Both the position numbers and the translations under genes were made by a program. The notes beneath the pieces were generated by a model. The model saw only the letters and a list, made by a program, of their open reading frames with translations, did not search any database and had not been told where the DNA came from. Source: Hymenobacter wooponensis (GTDB lineage Bacteria; Bacteroidota; Bacteroidia; Cytophagales; Hymenobacteraceae). Taken from it: a stretch of 64,000 nt of DNA. The stretch covers positions 235,770 through 299,769 of the forward strand of contig NZ_SRKZ01000007.1 of NCBI RefSeq assembly GCF_004745865.1. Reading direction: 5' to 3'. This document shows positions 1 through 8,546 of this stretch, in pieces. Within the stretch, counting starts at the first letter, position 1; each line of letters opens with the position of its first letter.

Positions 1-2
1 TG

Positions 3-1844
3 GCCTTGATGGGGCTGATTCCGCTGCCGCCCGGCCGCATTACGTCGGGCGAGGCGCGGTTTCAGTCGGAGGCGCTAGGGGAGGTGGACCTGCTCAAGCT
101 CTCCGAGGAGCAGCTGCAGCAGGTGCGCGGCAACGACATCGGGATGATCTTCCAGGAGCCCATGACCTCGCTGAACCCCGTGTATACCTGCGGCAGCCAA
201 GTGGTGGAGGCCCTGCGCCTGCACACCACCCTCAGTGCCAAAGAAGCCGAGGCCCGCACCGTGGAGCTGTTCCGCATGGCCCAGCTACCGCGCCCCGAAA
301 AGATCTTCAGCAGCTACCCCCACGAAATCAGCGGCGGCCAGAAGCAGCGCGTAATGATTGCCATGGCCATGGCCTGCAACCCAGCCATCCTCATCGCCGA
401 CGAGCCCACCACTGCCCTCGACGTGACGGTGCAGGCCCGCATGCTCCACCTCATCGACGACCTGCGCCGGCAGCACAACACTGCGGTCATCTTCATCACC
501 CACGACTTAGGCGTGGTAGCGGAAATAGCCGACCGCATCATGGTAATGTACCGCGGCCGGGTAGTGGAGCAGGGGCCGGTGCTAGACATCTTCACCAACC
601 CTCAGCATCCCTACACAAAGGGCTTGTTGGCCTGCCGCCCAAAATTATCGGTTGGCAAAAAAAGATTACCGGTAGTAGCCGATTTCATGCGTGAAACGGC
701 CGATGGAGGCTTTATTGCTACTGAAACTGCCCCTACGCAACTGCTTGCTAATGAAATTGGTGAAGCAGGTGGTGTAGCCTCTCAAAATGGCATTGAAACC
801 ACCAAAACGTTCCCCGTGGAACATCCTGTTTCACGCCCCGAAACGCCACTTTTTGGCCTGGAAACAGCACCTAGCTTAGAATCTGGGCAGCCGTTGCTGG
901 AAACACCCAGTGTAGGGGTAGACGCTGTTTCGGAGATAGACGTGCCAAGTACGGTAGCCTCGGAGCCAGCAGTGGCCTACGAAGCCACCGCAGCCTCGGC
1001 GGGATCAGCTACCGGTGCTAGGCCACTCTTAGAGGTGCGCGACCTGAATGTGCACTTCCCCATCCGCAAGGGCTTCTTCAACCGCACCACCGAGTACGTG
1101 CGCGCCGTGGACGGGGTGAGCTTCGACATTTACCCCGGTGAAACTGTCGGGCTGGTGGGCGAGTCGGGCTGCGGCAAGACCACGCTAGGCCGGACGCTCT
1201 TGCGCCTAGTGGAACCAACCTCGGGTAGTATTCTGTTTGAAGGAGTGGATTTGGCCAATCTCCCAGCCGGGGAGCTCCGCCGCCGCCGCCGCGAGTTTCA
1301 GATGATCTTCCAGGATCCTTATGCTGCCCTCAATCCTATGCTGACGGTGGGCGAGGCCATCCAGGAGCCCATGCAAGTGCACGGTGTAGGCGGCACCCGC
1401 CAGCAGCAGAAGGCCCGCGTGCTGGAGCTGCTCCGCACCGTAGGCCTCCGGGAAGAGCACTACCTCCGCTACCCGCATGAGTTCAGTGGCGGACAGCGCC
1501 AGCGCATTTGTATTGCGCGGGCCCTGGCGCTCCAACCCAAGTGCATCATCTGCGACGAGTCGGTTTCGGCCCTCGACGTATCGGTGCAGGCCCAGGTGCT
1601 CAACCTACTCAACGACCTCAAACGCGAGTTCGGCATCACCTACCTCTTCATCACTCACGACCTCTCCGTGGCCCGCTTCATGTCGGACCGTTTGCTGGTT
1701 ATGCGCCAGGGACAGATTGTAGAGAGTGGCCTAGCGGCCGAGGTCTACGCCAACCCGCAACACGAGTACACTCAGCAGCTGCTGGCCGCCATCCCGAAGG
1801 ACGAGCCCTCGGACATTCGGGCAGCCGTAGCTAGTCGGGCATAG
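3..1844 (+). CDS. Fused dipeptide/oligopeptide ABC transporter ATP-binding protein (DppD-DppF type), 5' end outside the window
   Basis: This protein carries two ABC ATPase domains in one chain and would power import of peptides or similar solutes through a DppBC/OppBC-type permease, which is not in the window. The reading frame is open at the left edge and begins just after where the first Walker A should be (ALMGLIPLPPG), so the true start lies upstream. Numbering from base 6, domain 1 shows a Q-loop (FQEPMTSLNP, ~48), signature (SGGQKQR, ~109), Walker B (ADEPTTALD, ~132) and H-loop (~164). Domain 2 has Walker A GESGCGKT (~385), signature SGGQRQR (~493), CDESVSALD (~513) and H-loop (~549). 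An OppF-type C-terminal extension ends each domain. A linker of ~110 residues at ~232-340 is visibly poorer in GC and of low complexity. The family is certain; the substrate is unknown. Confidence 0.93.
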   Translation, partial: ALMGLIPLPPGRITSGEARFQSEALGEVDLLKLSEEQLQQVRGNDIGMIFQEPMTSLNPVYTCGSQVVEALRLHTTLSAKEAEARTVELFRMAQLPRPEKIFSSYPHEISGGQKQRVMIAMAMACNPAILIADEPTTALDVTVQARMLHLIDDLRRQHNTAVIFITHDLGVVAEIADRIMVMYRGRVVEQGPVLDIFTNPQHPYTKGLLACRPKLSVGKKRLPVVADFMRETADGGFIATETAPTQLLANEIGEAGGVASQNGIETTKTFPVEHPVSRPETPLFGLETAPSLESGQPLLETPSVGVDAVSEIDVPSTVASEPAVAYEATAASAGSATGARPLLEVRDLNVHFPIRKGFFNRTTEYVRAVDGVSFDIYPGETVGLVGESGCGKTTLGRTLLRLVEPTSGSILFEGVDLANLPAGELRRRRREFQMIFQDPYAALNPMLTVGEAIQEPMQVHGVGGTRQQQKARVLELLRTVGLREEHYLRYPHEFSGGQRQRICIARALALQPKCIICDESVSALDVSVQAQVLNLLNDLKREFGITYLFITHDLSVARFMSDRLLVMRQGQIVESGLAAEVYANPQHEYTQQLLAAIPKDEPSDIRAAVASRA

Positions 1845-1887
1845 GCAGGAGTGGCCCAGCAGGAGTCAACGTTAAGTCAAACCCAGA

Positions 1888-2060
1888 ACGTCATCTTGAG
1901 CGCAGTCGAAGGATCTCGCGCGCTGAGGCAAGAACGATTGTCGAGACGCGACACTTGGCTCTGCCGACCTCCGGTTCGCGTCTCGGCGTCAAAATTACTA
2001 GCCTAGAACGGGGCTAGCTAAACAACATCAGCAATACCGAGACGCGAAGTGTCGCGTCTC
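1888..2060. repeat. Intergenic hairpin-rich repeat element
   Basis: The 442-base gap between the ABC gene and rnr holds no credible gene but several inverted repeats. GAGACGCGACACTT (1943-1956) recurs inverted at 2047-2060. The second copy is itself a perfect 9-bp hairpin with a 4-base loop (2039-2060). CGAGACGCG/CGCGTCTCG pair across 1942-1985, and CTAGCC/GGCTAG form another small stem near 2000-2020. The left part (CGTCATCTTGAGCGCAGTCGAAGGATCTCGCG) resembles dispersed intergenic repeats seen in Hymenobacter-type genomes. A related GTCGTTCCGAGCGAAG hairpin lies at 25751-25828. Its role is unknown; a REP/terminator-like element is my inference. Confidence 0.6.
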
Positions 2061-2286
2061 TATAACCGGGCAACCGTAACACTTGCCCACACCCGCGTAA
2101 CTCAACCATAACCTTCCCCCTACCGGCGGAAATAGTTATTTGCCGATATATTCCGTATCATCTCTCAGAAGCGCAGTTTAGCGCCTCAGTACCCTTACCC
2201 CGGAAGGCCTCGTATTACTACCAGCCTTCCTCATATCAACCCCGCCGCCTGCGAAAAAGACAACCACTGGCGGCTCTTATTTTCTG

Positions 2287-4797
2287 ATGAAAAGAAAAGA
2301 CGAATCCGCCGCCCCCCGCGCACCTCGCGCGAAGGCGGCCCGTGGCGAAGAAGCCACCGCTGCCGCATCGGTATCCAAAGACCTCGTGTTTCGGATCTTC
2401 CGCGACAACCCCACCAAAGTACTGGCCTACCGCCAGCTCTCCCGCCGCCTTGGCGTAACAACCAAGCAGCAGCGCGAGGAGATTTTTGACCACCTCAAAG
2501 CCCTCAAGAAAGCAGGCCTGATTACCCTCCTCCAGAACGACGAGTACCGCCTCACGGACCCCGGCACTACCGAGTTTGCCACCGCTCCGGCCAGCAGCCG
2601 GCGGGCGCGCAACCCCGAGAATACGCCGGTGCCTACCCGTCGCAGTGGCCGTCCCATCGAGACGGAGTTTGGCCAAGACCCCGTGGTGCACCGTCGCCGC
2701 GAAGCTGGTTTCGACTTCCCCGATGCCGACGAGCCCGACACGCGTCGCCGTCCCGGTCGGGAGAGCGATGCCCAGACCATTACGGGTACCGTATCCTTGG
2801 CCACCGACCAGTTTGCTTTCGTCATTAGTGAGGAGAGCGAGACCGATGTGCGCGTGTTCACGGACCGCCTGAAGTTTGCCATGCACGGCGACACTGTGCG
2901 TCTGCGCCTGCGCGGCTCCCGCGATGGCCGCCCCGTCGGCGACGTGGTGGAAGTAGTAAACCGTGTGCGCCCCGAGGTAGTGGGCCGCCTGTTTGTGCAG
3001 GGTGGCATCGGCTTCGTGAAGCCCGATAGCCGCAAGCTCTACTTCGACGTGTTCGTGCCGTTCGAGAACCTGCACGGCGCCAACCACGGCGAGAAAGTGC
3101 TGGTGCGCATCACCGAGTTTCCGGAGGTCAGCGAAGGCCGCACGCCGGTGGGCGAGGTGGTCCGCAGCTTCGGACAGGCCGGCGAAAACGAGGCCGAGAT
3201 CAACGCCATCATGGCCGAGTTCGGACTGCCCTTCGAGTTCCCCACGGACGTAGAAGCCGAGTCGGAATCCATCTCTGAGGTGATACCTCAGAGCGAGATT
3301 GAGCGCCGCCGCGACTTCCGCGACATCACCACGTTCACCATCGACCCCGCCGACGCCAAGGACTTCGACGATGCCCTGTCTATCCGGAAGCTGGAGAACG
3401 ACCACTGGGAGATTGGCGTGCACATCGCCGACGTAACGCACTACGTGCGCCCCGGCATGGAGCTGGAGCGCGAGGCCAAGTACCGAGCTACCTCCGTGTA
3501 TCTCGTCGACCGCGTGATTCCTATGCTGCCTGAGCGCCTCTCCAACGGTCTCTGCTCCCTGCGCCCGAACGAAGACAAGCTGACTTTCTCGGCCGTGTTT
3601 GAGCTCGATGAGAACGGGAAGCTCTACAACTCCTGGTTCGGTAAAACCATCATTCACTCCGACCGCCGCTTCGCGTACGAAGAAGCGCAGGAGCGTATCG
3701 AAGGACTGGAAGCCGACTACACCGCCGAGATTCAGCTGATGAACAGCATCGCCAAGAAGCTCTGCGCAGCCCGCTTCAAGCAGGGTGCTATTAGCTTCGA
3801 AACCCAGGAGGTGAAGTTCAAGCTGGATGAGAATGGCAAGCCGCTGGGCGTGTATGTGAAGGAGCGCAAGGACGCCCACAAGATGATTGAGGAGTTCATG
3901 CTGCTGGCCAACCGCAAGGTGGCCGAGTTCGTGTTTAAGCTCAAGAATCGCAAGCCGCGCTTCACTATGGTGTACCGCGTGCACGAAGCCCCGGACCCCG
4001 ACCGCCTCCAGAACTTCGCCCTCTTCGCGAAGAAGTTTGGCCACAACCTCGACCTCACCAACCCCAAAAAGCTGAGCACCGAGCTCAACGATTTGTCGGA
4101 GGAAGTGATGGGTCGCCCGGAGCAGAACGTCATCCAGACGCTGGCCGTGCGCACCATGAGCAAGGCCATTTATACCACCGAGCCCCTAGGCCACTTCGGT
4201 CTGGCCTTCGACCACTATTCGCACTTCACCTCGCCCATCCGGCGCTACCCCGACATGATGGCGCATCGCCTCCTGGAGCACTATCTGGAGGGCGGCAAGA
4301 ATGTGGAAGTGGGTCCCGTGGAAGAAGAGTGCAAGCACTCCTCGGAGCGGGAGAAACTAGCGGCCACCGCCGAGCGTGCCAGCATCAAGTACAAGCAGGT
4401 GGAGTTCATGTCGGACGTTATCGGCGAGACATTCACCGGCGTGGTGTCGGGCCTCACGGAGCGCGGGCTGTACGTGGAAATCGAGGAGAACAAGTGCGAA
4501 GGCATGGTTCGCCTCAGCGAGATTCCCGGCGACTTCTTCGAGCTGGACCGTGACAATTACCGCATCGTAGGCAAGAACACGAAGCGCATTATCCAGTTCG
4601 GCGACGAGATGCAGGTGGTGGTAAAAGCTGCCAACCTGCTAGACCGTACCATCGACTTCGAGTTGGTAGACGAGCGCCCCGACCACGTGAAGCGCCGTGA
4701 GCAGGAGGACCGCCGCCAGGGCAGCAAGCCCCGCGGCTACCGCCCTGAGCGCAACGGTGGCGGCCGTCCCGGCGGCAAAGGCAGCAAGCGCAGCTAG
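2287..4797 (+). CDS. rnr: Ribonuclease R (RNase II/VacB family 3'-5' exoribonuclease)
   Basis: RNase R degrades structured RNA processively from the 3' end in the cytoplasm. The 836-residue length fits the family. The order is a basic Ala/Lys/Arg-rich start (1-28), an N-terminal winged helix (~30-95), a variable linker (~100-155), cold-shock OB folds, the RNB catalytic domain with the metal-binding IDPADAKDFDDAL segment (~352-364), a C-terminal S1 domain (~713-795, TFTGVVSGLTERGLYVE) and a basic Arg/Gly tail that probably binds RNA. The start is the first ATG, placed directly before the basic segment. The stop codon lies inside a CTAGGCC hairpin (4794-4819). The gene stands alone. Confidence 0.96.
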   Translation: MKRKDESAAPRAPRAKAARGEEATAAASVSKDLVFRIFRDNPTKVLAYRQLSRRLGVTTKQQREEIFDHLKALKKAGLITLLQNDEYRLTDPGTTEFATAPASSRRARNPENTPVPTRRSGRPIETEFGQDPVVHRRREAGFDFPDADEPDTRRRPGRESDAQTITGTVSLATDQFAFVISEESETDVRVFTDRLKFAMHGDTVRLRLRGSRDGRPVGDVVEVVNRVRPEVVGRLFVQGGIGFVKPDSRKLYFDVFVPFENLHGANHGEKVLVRITEFPEVSEGRTPVGEVVRSFGQAGENEAEINAIMAEFGLPFEFPTDVEAESESISEVIPQSEIERRRDFRDITTFTIDPADAKDFDDALSIRKLENDHWEIGVHIADVTHYVRPGMELEREAKYRATSVYLVDRVIPMLPERLSNGLCSLRPNEDKLTFSAVFELDENGKLYNSWFGKTIIHSDRRFAYEEAQERIEGLEADYTAEIQLMNSIAKKLCAARFKQGAISFETQEVKFKLDENGKPLGVYVKERKDAHKMIEEFMLLANRKVAEFVFKLKNRKPRFTMVYRVHEAPDPDRLQNFALFAKKFGHNLDLTNPKKLSTELNDLSEEVMGRPEQNVIQTLAVRTMSKAIYTTEPLGHFGLAFDHYSHFTSPIRRYPDMMAHRLLEHYLEGGKNVEVGPVEEECKHSSEREKLAATAERASIKYKQVEFMSDVIGETFTGVVSGLTERGLYVEIEENKCEGMVRLSEIPGDFFELDRDNYRIVGKNTKRIIQFGDEMQVVVKAANLLDRTIDFELVDERPDHVKRREQEDRRQGSKPRGYRPERNGGGRPGGKGSKRS

Positions 4798-4819
4798 GCC
4801 ACCTCTCGTGGTGGCCTAG
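4794..4819. repeat. CTAGGCC hairpin overlapping the rnr stop codon
   Basis: CTAGGCCACC (4794-4803) and GGTGGCCTAG (4810-4819) form a perfect 10-bp stem with a 6-base loop, TCTCGT. The rnr TAG stop is inside the left arm. No T-tract follows, so it is not a standard terminator. It is one of several hairpins built from the heptamer that is over-represented across the window. Confidence 0.7.
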
Positions 4820-4908
4820 GCCTGCAATTGCGAGGACGAAGGACGAAGCACCCGCAGGACAGCGCCGCTAATCTTTCCTTGTCGTTGCACGAAGCCTTGA
4901 ACAAACAA

Positions 4909-4944
4909 AAGCCCTTACTTCCACTTAGGAGGTAAGGGCTTTTT
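4909..4944. terminator. Rho-independent terminator between convergent rnr and the TonB-domain gene
   Basis: AAGCCCTTAC and GTAAGGGCTT pair around a short loop. The stem has A-rich sequence on its left and a T-run on its right, so it could stop transcription from either direction. Confidence 0.8.
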
Positions 4945-4966
4945 GCATCTGAATCATTACCGGCTA

Positions 4967-5479
4967 TCAGGGAAGATCTACTGGAACCGTGGTAGCAACA
5001 GCTACTGGTTTACCGTTCTTCTGACCAGGCGAAAACTTGGGAAGCCGACTGACGCACGCTACTGCGGCGGCATCATACGCGTCGCTAATGCCACGGCCCG
5101 GCGCTACCCAAACGTCGGTAATATCACCGGAAGGGAGTACAGTAAAATGCACGAATACCCGCACGTGCTGCTTTGGGCCGGACGGCCACTTCAGGGTTTT
5201 CTGGATGGCTTTTGCAAGGGCTGCTTGTCCGCCAGGGAAGACCGGCACTTGCTCTGCATACACATAGCCACCGGTAGTCAGAGCTGCTGAGTCGGGCAGG
5301 ATAACCTCCTGCTTCGACTCGGTTAGTTTAGGGGCCGCAGAGGTGGTACTCTTAGGTCGAGGCGGAGTAGTAACGGGGGCCGGCTTATGGGCATCCCACC
5401 AGTTGTAAGAGTTCTGAGCAGCAGCTCCGGTAGATAGAAGCAGGCAACTCAGGATAGCTACACAGCGCATAGTACTCAT
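4967..5479 (-). CDS. Secreted TonB C-terminal domain protein
   Basis: The product is a small periplasmic protein of about 170 residues. From the chosen ATG (position 5479) it has a signal peptide (RCVAILSCLLLSTGAAAQ), a Pro/Thr-rich spacer, and a C-terminal domain of the TonB family (~75-155) with the pattern VFPGG..AL..AI, V.VHFTVLPSGDITDVWV and a late LPKFSPGQKNGKPV. Bacteroidota carry many such proteins, often with no N-terminal TonB transmembrane anchor, as here. I therefore do not call it a functional energy transducer. An upstream in-frame start at 5527 would put residues ahead of the signal peptide and is less likely. An ATG nine bases inside (5470) is also possible. Confidence 0.8.
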   Translation of the reverse strand: MSTMRCVAILSCLLLSTGAAAQNSYNWWDAHKPAPVTTPPRPKSTTSAAPKLTESKQEVILPDSAALTTGGYVYAEQVPVFPGGQAALAKAIQKTLKWPSGPKQHVRVFVHFTVLPSGDITDVWVAPGRGISDAYDAAAVACVSRLPKFSPGQKNGKPVAVATTVPVDLP

Positions 5480-5637
5480 GGGATAAACATGGATTCGCGG
5501 ATAATAGCGTTGTGTGGAAGATAACAACTTCTCCCATGAGCAGCTTGTCTGCTTAGTAGCCTACCTACTGGCCTAGGACACTCATCCATCCCAACCGACT
5601 CCTCCGTACCTTTCCCCTTCGAACCATACCCGTTTCT

Positions 5638-6609
5638 GTGGACCTGTCCCAACTTACCGACCGCCTCAATACTGGCCTAGGCCAGCTACGCTACGGCGAA
5701 GCGCCCGACGCGCTCTACGAGCCCATTCGCTACATCATGGCCCTTGGGGGCAAGCGCATTCGTCCTTTGCTCACACTGCTGGGTGCCCATCTGTTTACCG
5801 ACGACCTAGACCCCGTACTCAAGCCGGCCTTGGCTACCGAGGTCTTCCATAACTTCACCCTCCTCCACGATGACCTAATGGACCAGGCGCCCCTACGTCG
5901 GGGCAAAGCCACCGTGCACGAGAAGTGGAACCCCAACGTGGCCATTCTCTCCGGCGACGTGATGCTGGTGCGCGCCTACGAGCTATTCCTAGACGTGAAG
6001 CCCGAGCTACTGGCCTACGTGCTGCGCCGCTTCTCCCAAACCGCCGCCGAGGTCTGCGAGGGCCAGCAGTGGGACATGAACTTCGAGACAGAAACCGAGG
6101 TAACCATTGCCCAGTACCTCGACATGATTCGCCTGAAAACGGCCGTGCTCCTTGGCTTTGCCCTGGAGCTGGGCGCCCTGCTGGGCGGCGCTTCCCAAGA
6201 GGATGCCGACCACCTGCGCCAGTTCGGAACGGATATCGGCCTAGCCTTTCAACTGCGCGACGACCTACTGGACGTGTACGGCGACGCGGCCACCTTCGGC
6301 AAGCGCGTGGGCGGTGATATCGTCTCCGACAAAAAGACCTTTCTGCTGCTCACCGCCCAGGCTCAGGCCAACGCTGCTCAGCAGGCGACCTTAGCCCAAC
6401 ACGTAGGCCAGCCCGTCACGGATGCTGAGGCCAAGGTGCAAGCCGTGCGTGCTATCTACGATGAGCTCGAAATACGCCCTCAGACGGAAGCTCTCATCAA
6501 TACCTACTTCCAGAATGCCTTGCAGCACTTGGAGCGCGTGGCGGCCCCCGCAGAGCGCAAAAAGCCTCTGCAGCAGCTTGCCCTCCAACTCATGGACCGC
6601 GAGCAGTAG
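5638..6609 (+). CDS. Polyprenyl (octaprenyl-type) diphosphate synthase
   Basis: This trans-prenyltransferase adds isopentenyl units to an allylic diphosphate, making the side chain of menaquinone or a related long prenyl product. It shows GGKRIRP near residue 37, the first Asp-rich motif LHDDLMD (~76-83) and the second motif LRDDLLD (~206-212). The 323-residue length is normal for IspB/HepT-type enzymes. The start is GTG at 5638, with no nearby in-frame ATG upstream. A TACCTTTC sequence near 5607 could be its -7 promoter box. Chain length cannot be judged with certainty from sequence. It is divergent from the TonB-domain gene. Confidence 0.93.
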   Translation: MDLSQLTDRLNTGLGQLRYGEAPDALYEPIRYIMALGGKRIRPLLTLLGAHLFTDDLDPVLKPALATEVFHNFTLLHDDLMDQAPLRRGKATVHEKWNPNVAILSGDVMLVRAYELFLDVKPELLAYVLRRFSQTAAEVCEGQQWDMNFETETEVTIAQYLDMIRLKTAVLLGFALELGALLGGASQEDADHLRQFGTDIGLAFQLRDDLLDVYGDAATFGKRVGGDIVSDKKTFLLLTAQAQANAAQQATLAQHVGQPVTDAEAKVQAVRAIYDELEIRPQTEALINTYFQNALQHLERVAAPAERKKPLQQLALQLMDREQ

Positions 6610-6617
6610 TCTTTTGG

Positions 6618-6689
6618 GTTGTTGATTGCGGGTTGTCAGTTGTTAGCTGTCCCCAACCAATCAACTACCGACAACTAACAATCAACAAC
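6618..6689. repeat. GTTGTTGATTG inverted repeat before the rhomboid gene
   Basis: Arms GTTGTTGATTG (6618-6628) and CAATCAACAAC (6679-6689) flank further GTTGTC/GACAAC copies. The element sits in the gap between the prenyl synthase and rhomboid genes. It explains an artefactual N-terminal extension (YRQLTINNE) if the rhomboid frame is read from 6633. Confidence 0.7.
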
Positions 6690-6698
6690 GAAATCTCC

Positions 6699-7337
6699 AT
6701 GCTTAATCTAAGCCCCACGCTGGTACTGGTGGCCCTCACCTGTGGTATCTCCATGTATGCCTGGTCTAATCAGGAGCTGATGGACAGCTGGATCCTCAGC
6801 CCCTACGAAGTGCGCCGCCGCAACGAGTGGTACCGCTTCATCACCTCCGGTTTCCTGCACGCCGACTTCGGCCACTTGCTCTTCAACATGCTGGCGTTTT
6901 ATTCCTTCAGCCAGATTGTAGAACAGGTCTTCGTGAACTTCTTCGGTATCACTACCGGCATCCTGTACTTCTTGTTGCTCTATATCGGTGGCATCATCGT
7001 CTCTGATATTCCCACGTACCTCCGCCACCGCAACGACCCCAACTATCGTAGCCTGGGGGCCTCGGGTGGAGTAGCGTCGGTTATCTTCTCGGCTATACTA
7101 TTTGCGCCTACCAACAAGATTGGCGTGTTCCCATTGCCACCCAGCCTCGGCATTCCAGGCTTCATCTTCGGCTTTCTCTACCTGGCCTATTCCTACTACA
7201 TGGGTCGTCGTCGCGGCGATAACATCAACCATGATGCGCACTTCTATGGTGCTTTATATGGTTTGGTAGTCACGCTGATCCTAGTTCCCAAGGCTGGTCC
7301 GTTTTTCTGGGACCAAATTCGAGGATTTTTAAGTTAA
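6699..7337 (+). CDS. Rhomboid family intramembrane serine protease
   Basis: This polytopic membrane protein of 212 residues carries the rhomboid signatures. It has HADFGHLLFNMLAFY in the second helix, the catalytic GASG (Ser122), and the catalytic His181 in DAHFYGALYG. These residues form the Ser-His dyad that cuts substrates within the membrane. I start it at the ATG at 6699 because everything upstream in frame is encoded by the GTTGATTG inverted repeat. The substrate is unknown. It probably shares a transcript with the prenyl synthase gene upstream, since no terminator other than the repeat is visible between them. Confidence 0.92.
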   Translation: MLNLSPTLVLVALTCGISMYAWSNQELMDSWILSPYEVRRRNEWYRFITSGFLHADFGHLLFNMLAFYSFSQIVEQVFVNFFGITTGILYFLLLYIGGIIVSDIPTYLRHRNDPNYRSLGASGGVASVIFSAILFAPTNKIGVFPLPPSLGIPGFIFGFLYLAYSYYMGRRRGDNINHDAHFYGALYGLVVTLILVPKAGPFFWDQIRGFLS

Positions 7338-7447
7338 CTTATTGACTATCAATAGTATGTGTGCAAATATATAGATTGATAGATATCCATTTAGCGGAAT
7401 GCGCGTAAAGAGAGTCTGAAATCCCTTTTCAACTACTCTCTTCAATC

Positions 7448-7726
7448 ATGAACAAACTCGCACCTTATATCACCCGACTTGCTTTCACTACGCCTTTGCT
7501 CGCACTGACGCTCGTGATGTCTTCCTGCAGCCGCTACAACGCCAACGGTGGCCTAGCTACCTGGGGCTACGTTCTGCTTGCCCTCGATGTACTGGCTCTG
7601 TTTGACGTTTTCCGTCAGCCGTGGTCAATTGGCAAGAAGATTCTGTGGGCTGCTATTATTTTCTTCTTCCCGCTGGGTGGTCTGATTATTTACTACCTCT
7701 TCGCTGGTCGCGGTAAAGCGTCCTAA
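7448..7726 (+). CDS. Small membrane protein with a PLDc_N (cardiolipin synthase N-terminal-like) domain
   Basis: The protein has 92 residues. A first hydrophobic segment ends in VMSSCS, which could be a lipobox. Two further transmembrane segments follow: GYVLLALDVLALFDVF and KKILWAAIIFFFPLGGLIIYYLFAG. The W.IGKKILW..I..FFPLGG..YYL pattern matches the short phospholipase-D-nuclease N-terminal domain found in stand-alone membrane proteins. No catalytic HKD motif is present, so I assign no enzyme activity. A strong terminator follows. Confidence 0.8.
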   Translation: MNKLAPYITRLAFTTPLLALTLVMSSCSRYNANGGLATWGYVLLALDVLALFDVFRQPWSIGKKILWAAIIFFFPLGGLIIYYLFAGRGKAS

Positions 7727-7747
7727 GGTTACCAGACAACCCATAAA

Positions 7748-7784
7748 AAAGGCCCGGTGCATCTAAGTGCATCGGGCCTTTTTG
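7748..7784 (+). terminator. Rho-independent terminator
   Basis: AAAGGCCCGGTGCA pairs with TGCATCGGGCCTTT (one G-U pair) and is followed by a T-run. It lies between convergent genes, the PLDc_N protein and the DUF2939 protein, and probably serves both. Confidence 0.85.
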
Positions 7785-7799
7785 TTTGCATTAGCAACT

Positions 7800-8423
7800 C
7801 TAGTTTCGGGTGTGTAACCGCTGCTTCTCAAGGCGAGCAATGCTTTTGACCAGTGCTCCAGCGTTGGCAATTTCAGTAGCCTGCCAATGGTCACCTTGCT
7901 GGCGCATTTTCACATCTATCACTAAAGTAGTGTCATACCGGGGCTGACTAACCTCTAAGCCAATGATAGCTTGGTCGCCCTGCTCGCGCGTATACTTAAT
8001 GCCTTTGAACTGGCTTCCAGGGCCTGCCACTGCGCCAACTACTCCTAGTACTGGCATCTGCAAAATGCCTCCAGCTTGGGCTTGGCCTGATGCTTCTATC
8101 GAGCCGGTCTCTATGTAGCGTTGTACCTCCTTGCGTGCCGCTTCCGTGAGCTGGGGCTTCAGCAGAGGCAGAGTTGTTCTGAGCGCAAAACTGCGTGGCA
8201 CGAAGTTGTCTAACACCTCACTCTGCTCAACCAGTTGATCAATCATGTTGCCTGCTACGCTTTTTACGTCCACGTAGCGCTCAAACTCGGCCATGTTATG
8301 GCTTTGGGTGGCCTTTGCCGCTTGCATGAGTGAGTAGGTTGGGCCAGTACTCAGGCTACGGTAGTATAAGTAGCCCGCTACGGCTAGGCCAGCTAATACG
8401 AGCAGGATGATTATTCTTTTCAT
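7800..8423 (-). CDS. DUF2939 domain membrane-anchored protein
   Basis: The 207-residue product has an N-terminal transmembrane helix (residues ~4-22) followed by a soluble domain that begins PTYSLMQAAKATQSHNMAEFERYVDVKSV. This pattern (a short list of residues processed, then ..RYVDF/V..V) is that of DUF2939, a family of unknown function. The remainder holds an alpha/beta region ending in VIDVKMRQQGDHWQATEIAN, similar to ligand-binding NTF2-like folds. A TACCTTTG -7 box sits upstream on the minus strand (8456-8463). I can give no specific role. Confidence 0.8.
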   Translation of the reverse strand: MKRIIILLVLAGLAVAGYLYYRSLSTGPTYSLMQAAKATQSHNMAEFERYVDVKSVAGNMIDQLVEQSEVLDNFVPRSFALRTTLPLLKPQLTEAARKEVQRYIETGSIEASGQAQAGGILQMPVLGVVGAVAGPGSQFKGIKYTREQGDQAIIGLEVSQPRYDTTLVIDVKMRQQGDHWQATEIANAGALVKSIARLEKQRLHTRN

Positions 8424-8455
8424 GTGGGTACTCTAAGGGGAAGTAAGGAGTAATA

Positions 8456-8463
8456 CAAAGGTA
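8456..8463 (-). promoter_or_regulatory. -7 promoter box (TACCTTTG) for the DUF2939 gene
   Basis: CAAAGGTA on the plus strand reads TACCTTTG toward the gene that starts at 8423, leaving a leader of about 30 bases. No clear TTG is seen at the -33 position. Confidence 0.5.
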
Positions 8464-8546
8464 GGATAGCGGCTAAAGCTGCTTGTGGTGCTATGGAGGC
8501 CTACCTTCCTACCTACGTATAACAAGCCCGTTTTATTCCTTGCTCC

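Noticed and set aside
2236..4044. 602-residue open frame on the minus strand
   Set aside because: It is fully antisense to rnr, a clear RNase R gene, and translates to a Leu/Val/His-rich sequence with no motif. It arises from GC-biased third positions.
4943..5290. 115-residue plus-strand frame
   Set aside because: Antisense to the TonB-domain gene, whose signal peptide and domain are clear.
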